Below are positions 50,258 to 55,622 of a DNA stretch of 55,622 nt, piece after piece. A program made the position numbers and the translations under genes. The notes under the pieces are model-generated. The model made no database searches. It saw nothing but the letters and a program-made list of their open reading frames with translations, and had not been told where the DNA came from. The stretch's first letter is position 1. Each line of letters starts with the position of its first letter. This DNA is from an uncultured Anaerolineae bacterium (GTDB lineage Bacteria; Chloroflexota; Anaerolineae; CG2-30-64-16), in assembly GCA_937124585.1 (NCBI GenBank), contig CAKZKT010000098.1, positions 1 through 55,622 on the forward strand, read 5' to 3'.

Positions 50258-51304
50258 TCAGCTTCCTTGCATCGCCCTGACTACGTCCTCCAGGAACTCC
50301 GTCACTTTTTCCTCACGCGTGGCCCACGATGTCACCAGACGGACAACAGAGTGGCCCGTGTCTGCCCGACGCCAGATGTAGAACCCGTAATCTCGCTGCA
50401 ATGCAGCGATCAGCGGGTCAGGAAGGATGGGGAAGATCTGGTTGGTGGTCGAACGAGTGAGAAAGGAGAAGCCCAGCGCGGCCAGGCCGTTCGACAGCTT
50501 CGCAGCCATCGCGTTGGCATGGCGGGCCAGCGCGAAGTAAAGCCCATCCCGGAAGAGCCCGATGAACTGAAGCCCCAGCACGCGGCCCTTTGCGAGCAGG
50601 GCGCCGCGCTGCTTGAGGTGATAGCGAAAATCGGGCTGCAACGCCGGATTGTTGATGACAATCGCCTCGCCCAACAGCGCGCCATTTTTTGTGCCGCCGA
50701 TGTAGTAGACATCCACCAGCGATGCCAGGTCGGTCAATGCCAGATCGGCGCCCTCGCTGACGAGGGCCGACCCCAGCCGTGCGCCATCCAGGTAGAGATA
50801 GAGCCGATTGGCCCGACAGCACTGGGCCAGGCCGACTAGCTCTTCGCGCGTGTAGGCCGTGCCCACCTCGGTGGAATTGGAGATGTAGACCACGCGCGGC
50901 CTGACCATGTGTTCGTCGGTGTGCTGATCCACGACCTCCTGCACCTGGGCCGGCGTCAGCTTGCCGTCGGCAGTCTCCACGGTCACGATCTTGTGGCCGG
51001 TGGCCTCGACTGCGCCGGCCTCGTGGACCGCGACGTGGCCGGTCGTCGCCGCGATCACCGCCTCGAAGGGCTTGAGCAGCGAGGCCAGCACGATCAGATT
51101 GGCCTGGGTGCCGCCGGAGACGAAGTGCACCGCGGCGGCCGGGCTGCCGGTCGCCTGGCGCAGCAGGTCGGCCGCCTGCCGCGAGAAGAGATCCTCGCCG
51201 TAGCCGTCTTCCTGCGCCAGATTGGTCTGTGTCAGCAGTTCGAGGATTGCGGGATATGCGCCCTCGGAATAGTCGTTGAAGAAGCAGTACTTGTACACAG
51301 TCAC
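50258..51304 (-). CDS. Threonine aldolase-like PLP enzyme
   Basis: 348 residues from GTG 51304, which overlaps the AOR stop by 4 bp (GTGA); a GTG at 51298 is also possible. Fold-type I aldolase group: GGTQANLIVLASL, the NSTEVGTAYT segment, YLDGARLG, and the PLP Lys at about K206 in YIGGTKNG. This matches the low-specificity threonine aldolase branch with GGTKNG. Expected reaction: threonine to glycine and acetaldehyde, though other beta-hydroxy amino acids are possible. Confidence 0.88.
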   Translation of the reverse strand: MTVYKYCFFNDYSEGAYPAILELLTQTNLAQEDGYGEDLFSRQAADLLRQATGSPAAAVHFVSGGTQANLIVLASLLKPFEAVIAATTGHVAVHEAGAVEATGHKIVTVETADGKLTPAQVQEVVDQHTDEHMVRPRVVYISNSTEVGTAYTREELVGLAQCCRANRLYLYLDGARLGSALVSEGADLALTDLASLVDVYYIGGTKNGALLGEAIVINNPALQPDFRYHLKQRGALLAKGRVLGLQFIGLFRDGLYFALARHANAMAAKLSNGLAALGFSFLTRSTTNQIFPILPDPLIAALQRDYGFYIWRRADTGHSVVRLVTSWATREEKVTEFLEDVVRAMQGS

Positions 51305-53052
51305 TCCCAGATTGCGTCCAGCGCCTCATCGCTCACGTCGAAGATGGCGCCGGTAGATGCCAGTGGTTCTTCCCGGAAGAAGGCGGGCAGCCGGTCGTCG
51401 GCCGGGGTGAAGCCGGCAGCCCGGTTGAAGCTGCGCTCCAGGTCAATCACGCGGCGGCCAAGCTCATTCAGCCAGGTCGGGGTCAACGCCAGCCCGTAGG
51501 CGGCATTCAGCATCGCCACGATCACGTCGGGCCGCGAGCCGGTGGCGCCCAGGTTGAAGACGCATAGCCCCAACGCGTCGTAGGCCGCGCGCTGGATCTG
51601 CACCGCGCGCGAGAGCGCGACTGCACCGCTCGGGTCCAGGTGGTTGACCGGCGCGAAGACGGTCAGCCCGGCGGTGTGGTCGGCGCCCTGGGGCGAGGTG
51701 GCGTAGGTGACGCCGGTGCCCTTGATCGCGCGGGGATCATACGCGCTGATCGCCTGGCCTTTGACCGCAGGAATCCGTCGTACGCCGAGCGCCCGGCCCA
51801 CGGCCACGGTCCCCTGGCCCAGCAGCATTCCCAGCGCGCCTCCCCGGCCGATCTCCGCCACGGTCTCGGCCGCCCGTTCGCCATCCCCGAAGCGCGGCAG
51901 CGCAGGGGTGGATGGCCGTCCATCCCTGCGCAGGTTCGGGCCGGTCTCCGACCGGCCCAGCTCTGCCGCCTCCATCATCACCCCCAGCGCCGCACCGATC
52001 TCGATGGTGTCCAGTCCCAGGTCGTTGCACAGCCGGTTGAGGCGGGCGATGGCGTCGAGCGAGCCGATCCCCAGGTTCGAGCCGCACAGCCCCAACGTCT
52101 CGAACTCCAGCGGTGCGACCGCCAGCTCGCCCTCTGGGGTGGGCACGACGTTGCTGCACTGGATCACGCAGCCGGCCATGCACGCTTCGGTGGGCGTGCC
52201 GACGCCCCCGCGGGCCAGGATCAGGTCGCGCAGCGCCTCGCCGCTGATCGCCTCGGCAGCCTCGAAGCGACCGGCGCTGAAGTTGCGCGTGGGCAGCCCG
52301 CCCAGGTGCTGCGTCAGCATGACGGTGGAGGCAGTGCCGTAGGCGCGCAGCACCCGGATGCGCTCGCTGGTCGCGACCAGCTTGTGGAAGCCGGTGATCG
52401 CGTCGCGCGCGGCGGCAGGCGGTTTGAGCGAGCCGGGGACTCGTCGGATCAGGATCGCCTTCAGCCCCTTGCTGCCCATGACCGCGCCGAGCCCACCGCG
52501 CGCGGCCAGGCGGAACGGCCGATCGTTGGCGTCGGTCACCGCGATCCCCGCAGCCGCCAGCCGCGCCTCGCCCGCCGGCCCGATGCTGACCACGACGTAG
52601 TCGGAGCCGAAGTCGCGGCGCAGCGCATCGGCCGCAGCCTCGCTGCCCAGGCCCCAGTAGGGCCGGCCATCGGCCAGTCGCGGCCCGGCCTCGTCCAGGA
52701 TCAGGACGGCGGGCTGATCGACCGGCCTGGCGCCCCGCACGACCACTGCCCGATAGCCCAGCGCGGCCAGGCTGTCGGCGGCCATGCCGCCGGCGTTCGA
52801 CTCCTTGATGCCGCGTGTCAGCGGGCTCCTGCCGCCGACCGAGAGCCGGCCGCCGGTGGAGACGCGCATCCCCGCCAGTGGCCCGGCCGCGCAGACGAGG
52901 ATGTTCTCCGGCCCCAGCGGATCGGCGGTCGGCGGCACCAGCTCCGTCACCAGTTGCGCAGTCAGCAGCCGGCCGCCGGCCAGGGGATCGGCCAGGGGCT
53001 GCCGCTCGGCCGTGGCAGTCGTCAGGTCGAAGAAGAGGATAGAGGGGCTCAT
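51301..53052 (-). CDS. Aldehyde:ferredoxin oxidoreductase (tungsten/molybdenum AOR family)
   Basis: 583 residues from ATG 53052, with GAGGAGG eleven bases upstream; an in-frame extension to 53862 overlaps the permease gene and is rejected. N-terminal pterin region RLSVGGRSPLTRGIKESNAGG; [4Fe-4S] ligands C291, C295, C299 (ACMAGCVIQC) and C497 (LGLC); metallopterin motifs NDLGLDTIEIG and DALGLC. The layout matches Pyrococcus AOR (C288, C291, C295, C494), apart from a C-x3-C-x3-C spacing. Oxidises aldehydes to acids, reducing ferredoxin; needs a tungsten or molybdenum pterin cofactor whose genes are not in view. Confidence 0.92.
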   Translation of the reverse strand: MSPSILFFDLTTATAERQPLADPLAGGRLLTAQLVTELVPPTADPLGPENILVCAAGPLAGMRVSTGGRLSVGGRSPLTRGIKESNAGGMAADSLAALGYRAVVVRGARPVDQPAVLILDEAGPRLADGRPYWGLGSEAAADALRRDFGSDYVVVSIGPAGEARLAAAGIAVTDANDRPFRLAARGGLGAVMGSKGLKAILIRRVPGSLKPPAAARDAITGFHKLVATSERIRVLRAYGTASTVMLTQHLGGLPTRNFSAGRFEAAEAISGEALRDLILARGGVGTPTEACMAGCVIQCSNVVPTPEGELAVAPLEFETLGLCGSNLGIGSLDAIARLNRLCNDLGLDTIEIGAALGVMMEAAELGRSETGPNLRRDGRPSTPALPRFGDGERAAETVAEIGRGGALGMLLGQGTVAVGRALGVRRIPAVKGQAISAYDPRAIKGTGVTYATSPQGADHTAGLTVFAPVNHLDPSGAVALSRAVQIQRAAYDALGLCVFNLGATGSRPDVIVAMLNAAYGLALTPTWLNELGRRVIDLERSFNRAAGFTPADDRLPAFFREEPLASTGAIFDVSDEALDAIWE

Positions 53053-53071
53053 GTCGGCAATTGCCTCCTCG

Positions 53072-53119
53072 ACGCGCCGGGCACCCCCGGCCCGACCGAG
53101 CCGGGGGTACCCGGCGCGT
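53072..53119. other. Long GC hairpin between permease and AOR genes
   Basis: Arms ACGCGCCGGG-CA-CCCCCGGC (53072-53091) and GCCGGGGG-TA-CCCGGCGCGT (53100-53119), 20 bp of pairing with one wobble on the minus-strand RNA, around an 8-base loop. No T run follows, so it is not a classical terminator. It may stabilise or separate the two halves of an operon transcript, or be a REP-like element. Confidence 0.75.
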
Positions 53120-53135
53120 GAGCGACTCACATCCC

Positions 53136-54212
53136 TCACGCCGGGTTCAGCGCGCCCTCGGTCTCCGGCGCGCGGCGCACCAGGAAGGCGATGACCGCCA
53201 CCAGGATCACGTCCAGCGCGACCAGCACGGCCAGCTCCGCCGCGACGTCGGCCCACTTGCCGCCCTGCTGCGTGATCTCGATGGCCGGCTGGATGATGTA
53301 GTAGGTGGGGAAGATGCGGCCGATCCACTGCGGGATCTCCGGGAACATGTAGATGATGCCCGGCGCGTAGAGGAAGATGCCGCTGCCCTTCAGCACGGTC
53401 ATCAGCATGTTCATGTCCTTGACGAACGCGCCGATCAGAAGCCCGATGCTCGCTGCCATCACCGCGCCCAGCGCCAGGCAGAGCAGCAGCAGCCCCGGCT
53501 CGGGCCCCCAGGCCCGGTTCAGCACCAGGGTGATGACCGCCATGACCAGGCAGACGATGCCGCCCATCAGCCCTTTCGCCGTGAACACCTCGCCCAGCGA
53601 AGCCGTGGTGGTGGTGAGCGCAGCCAGGGTGCGCTTCTGCTTCTCCTCCACGATCAGCGCGGCCGGCACGACGCCCCCGCCCAGGATCACCGCCATCAAC
53701 ACGATGAAGGGCAGCAGTCGCTTCTCCCAAGGCACGTTGGACCCGCTGCCCACCGTGTCGGCCACGATCTCCACCGGCGCCTCCTGGCCGATGAGGTCGC
53801 GGAGCGCGTTGGTGAAGGCGGTGGCCGCCACTGCCCGGTTCCGCAAGCCGCTTTCGCCCCACACGTAGGCCGTGAGGGCGGTCTTCTCCCCACGGCGGAT
53901 GTGGTCGTCGAAGCCGGCCGGCAACACGATGCCGATGTCCACCATGCCGTCGGCCGCGGCCGCGCGCAACGCCTGGGGCGAGTCGTAGAGCCGCACGTCC
54001 AGCGAGGCCAGCCCGGCCATCTGGCCCACGATGGCCGAGCTGCCCTGGTCAACCAGCCCCAGCCGCGCCTTGCCCGAGAAGACCGTGCCGAACAGCAGCG
54101 AAACCAGGATGGTGATGACGATGGGCATCACCACCGCGAAGATGAACATGATGTTGCGCCACCCCTGGCGCAACTCCTTGCCCAGGAGCACGCCCACCCG
54201 TCGGATGCTCAT
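53136..54212 (-). CDS. ABC-2 type transporter permease (second)
   Basis: 358 residues from ATG 54212, which overlaps the upstream permease stop by 4 bp (ATGA) and has GGAGG before it. One N-terminal helix (IMFIFAVVMPIVITILVSLLFG), a large extracytoplasmic domain, then five helices with ALIVEEKQKRTLAALTTT, typical of ABC2_membrane_3/NatB-like permeases. Exports an unknown substrate with the neighbouring ATPase. Confidence 0.9.
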   Translation of the reverse strand: MSIRRVGVLLGKELRQGWRNIMFIFAVVMPIVITILVSLLFGTVFSGKARLGLVDQGSSAIVGQMAGLASLDVRLYDSPQALRAAAADGMVDIGIVLPAGFDDHIRRGEKTALTAYVWGESGLRNRAVAATAFTNALRDLIGQEAPVEIVADTVGSGSNVPWEKRLLPFIVLMAVILGGGVVPAALIVEEKQKRTLAALTTTTASLGEVFTAKGLMGGIVCLVMAVITLVLNRAWGPEPGLLLLCLALGAVMAASIGLLIGAFVKDMNMLMTVLKGSGIFLYAPGIIYMFPEIPQWIGRIFPTYYIIQPAIEITQQGGKWADVAAELAVLVALDVILVAVIAFLVRRAPETEGALNPA

Positions 54213-55288
54213 GCGAACCTCCTCCGCAGCGCCAGGATGCCCAGCGCCACGAACAGCGCGGCGAACCCCGCCAGCGCGACCAGGTTGAAGCCCACGTCGG
54301 CCCACCCCGCCTCGAAGTTGATCACCCGATGCACCGCGTCCACCAGGTAGTACGACGGCAGGCCGCGCACCCAGCCGCTGATGAAGCCGGGCAGCGCCAC
54401 CGCCACGCCGGGGATGGCCAATGCGATCAGCGCCAGCATGCCGTAGCCGATGACCGACATGAAATCGCGCGCCACCGATGCCACCAGGAACGCCAGGCCG
54501 GTGACCATGGCCGCACCGAGCAGCAGCGCCAGCAGGATGATCAGCGGCTGCCGGCTCAGCCCACCGGTGATGGCGATCAGGATCACCGCCTGGCCGAACG
54601 CCAGCCCCACCCCCACGATCCCCTTGCTCAGGAACAGGTCGGGCACGCGCACCGGCGTCACCAGCAGGGCGCGCAGGGTGCCGGTCTCTATCTCGTTGCT
54701 GATCAGGCTGGCCAGCCCTAGCGTCTCCATCAGCAGGACGAAGACCGCCAGCAGCGGCAACATGCGCTGCCGCGGGGCCAGCGGCCGGCCGGCCAGGTCT
54801 GGCCCCAGCACGTCGGTCTGCGTCTCGATCTCCAGCGACCGGCCGCCGATCAGGAACGCCAGCTCGCGCACCACGAGGGGGTACATGTCGCGCAGCTCCG
54901 GCGGCAGCCCGGCGGTCAGATAGAGGCGCACCTGGGGCTTCTTGCCGGCCATGATCTGTTGGGTCAGGTCGGCGGGGAAGACGAGGCCGGCCTGCACGTC
55001 GCCGGCCGCCACGGCTGCCCGCAGCGCGTCCTCCGACGGCCACGCTTGCAGCACCACCCCCTCGTCGGCCAGCACCTGGGCCAACCGCGACGGCATGACC
55101 GGCGCGTAGATGCCGAGGGTCAGCGTGTCCTCGGCGGTGCGCGGCAGCAGGAAGTAGACGGCGACAAAGAAGACCATCGTCAGGACCGTGATGAACGCGT
55201 AGAAGCGATCCCGGAAGTAGAGGTTCACGTCCTTGGCGACCAGGGTCCCGATGCGGTTCAGGCTGAAAGGCTGCGCGACGTCGCTCAT
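54209..55288 (-). CDS. ABC-2 type transporter permease (first)
   Basis: 359 residues; ATG 55288 overlaps the ATPase stop by 4 bp. Same layout as its partner: N-terminal helix (FYAFITVLTMVFFVAVYFLL), extracytoplasmic domain, then helices with SLISNEIETGTLRALLVTPVR. The two permeases form a heterodimer with the ATPase, an inference from coupling and architecture. Confidence 0.9.
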   Translation of the reverse strand: MSDVAQPFSLNRIGTLVAKDVNLYFRDRFYAFITVLTMVFFVAVYFLLPRTAEDTLTLGIYAPVMPSRLAQVLADEGVVLQAWPSEDALRAAVAAGDVQAGLVFPADLTQQIMAGKKPQVRLYLTAGLPPELRDMYPLVVRELAFLIGGRSLEIETQTDVLGPDLAGRPLAPRQRMLPLLAVFVLLMETLGLASLISNEIETGTLRALLVTPVRVPDLFLSKGIVGVGLAFGQAVILIAITGGLSRQPLIILLALLLGAAMVTGLAFLVASVARDFMSVIGYGMLALIALAIPGVAVALPGFISGWVRGLPSYYLVDAVHRVINFEAGWADVGFNLVALAGFAALFVALGILALRRRFA

Positions 55289-55622
55289 GTCAGCCCTCGT
55301 CCCGTGATGTCAATGAAGATGTCCTCCAGCGTCGCCTCTTCGCTATGGACGGTGATCACCTGCTCCTGGGCGAAGAGCGCCTGCATCTCGGCGGCGGTCT
55401 CGGGCCGGTCGAGCACGATCTCGCGCGTGGCCAGGCTGCCGTCGGCCGTGGCCACCTGGGCGCGCAGGCGGCGCTGGCCATAGCGCTGCTTCAGCGCGTG
55501 GGGGGTGTCCAGCGCCACGATCACCCCCTGGTTGATGAACGCCACCCGGTCCGAGAGCTTGTCGGCCTCCATCATGTCGTGGGTGGTCAGGAACACGGTC
55601 GCGCCTCGCGCGCGTTCCTCCA
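55285..55622 (-). CDS. ABC transporter ATP-binding protein (5' part outside window)
   Basis: Only the C-terminal part is present. The frame is open to the window edge, with EERARGATVFLTTHDMMEADKLSDR (in two pieces EERARGATVFLTT and HDMMEADKLSDR), containing the switch His after Walker B, and then a C-terminal regulatory region ending TLEDIFIDITGRGLT as in exporters of the CcmA/NatA type. A GTG at 55596 is internal, not the start. Walker A and signature motif lie beyond the edge. Confidence 0.9.
   Translation of the reverse strand, partial: EERARGATVFLTTHDMMEADKLSDRVAFINQGVIVALDTPHALKQRYGQRRLRAQVATADGSLATREIVLDRPETAAEMQALFAQEQVITVHSEEATLEDIFIDITGRGLT

Noticed and set aside
53053-53862. Extra N-terminal 270 codons on the AOR frame
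   Set aside because: They lie opposite in phase to the permease gene and are low-complexity Gly/Arg; the AOR fold starts at 53052.

Overview
The window is GC-rich, gene-dense bacterial DNA. It most resembles a Chloroflexota (Anaerolineae-like) chromosome. The strongest clue is a block of very large multi-membrane proteins of the Chlor_Arch_YYY (DUF2298) and Agl23 (TIGR03663) families, which are known mainly from Chloroflexi and archaea. No rRNA, tRNA, CRISPR array, phage or insertion-sequence transposase was seen.

Region 1 (1-23195, all + strand): the C-terminal end of a nucleotidyltransferase-like gene, a SAM methyltransferase, then six giant GT-C-type membrane proteins. These are a YfhO + ArnT-like + discoidin-like fusion, two PMT + YYY fusions, a stand-alone YYY protein, a small PMT-like protein, and an Agl23-like protein fused to NHL repeats. 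They look like one glycan assembly, transfer or flipping system. Several of these genes contain in-frame tracts of short degenerate tandem repeats and one perfect 28-bp palindrome.

Region 2 (23221-37763, + strand except fmdB): housekeeping genes. They include sucC-sucD, a small DUF5678-like gene, a CCA-adding enzyme, a SpoIIE/PP2C-like phosphatase, a small P-loop protein, secD-secF behind a consensus sigma70 promoter and followed by a strong terminator, and a zinc dehydrogenase. Then come fmdB (minus), a D,D-carboxypeptidase, an RluB-Cmk fusion, a PlsC acyltransferase, and glmS preceded by a recognisable glmS ribozyme with a large helical insertion.

Region 3 (37778-42227): a translationally coupled minus-strand pair, a SulP transporter with STAS and rhodanese domains followed by a GlpX-like protein with altered active-site residues. 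Divergent from it is a DUF2270-DUF2179 membrane protein.

Region 4 (42261-50199): a sugar or polyol catabolism island. It holds a URO-D family protein, a Gfo/Idh/MocA dehydrogenase, an SDR, a hydroxypyruvate-isomerase-like protein, a DhnA/LsrF-type aldolase, an FGGY kinase, a second paralogous aldolase, and a HAD phosphatase that is a pseudogene (internal deletion plus frame change).

Region 5 (50258-55622, minus): an apparent operon of an ABC-2 type exporter (ATPase cut by the window edge, two permeases), an aldehyde:ferredoxin oxidoreductase and a threonine-aldolase-like enzyme. The last two overlap by 4 bp. Together they could convert threonine to glycine and acetaldehyde, then oxidise the acetaldehyde to acetate with ferredoxin reduction; this is inference.
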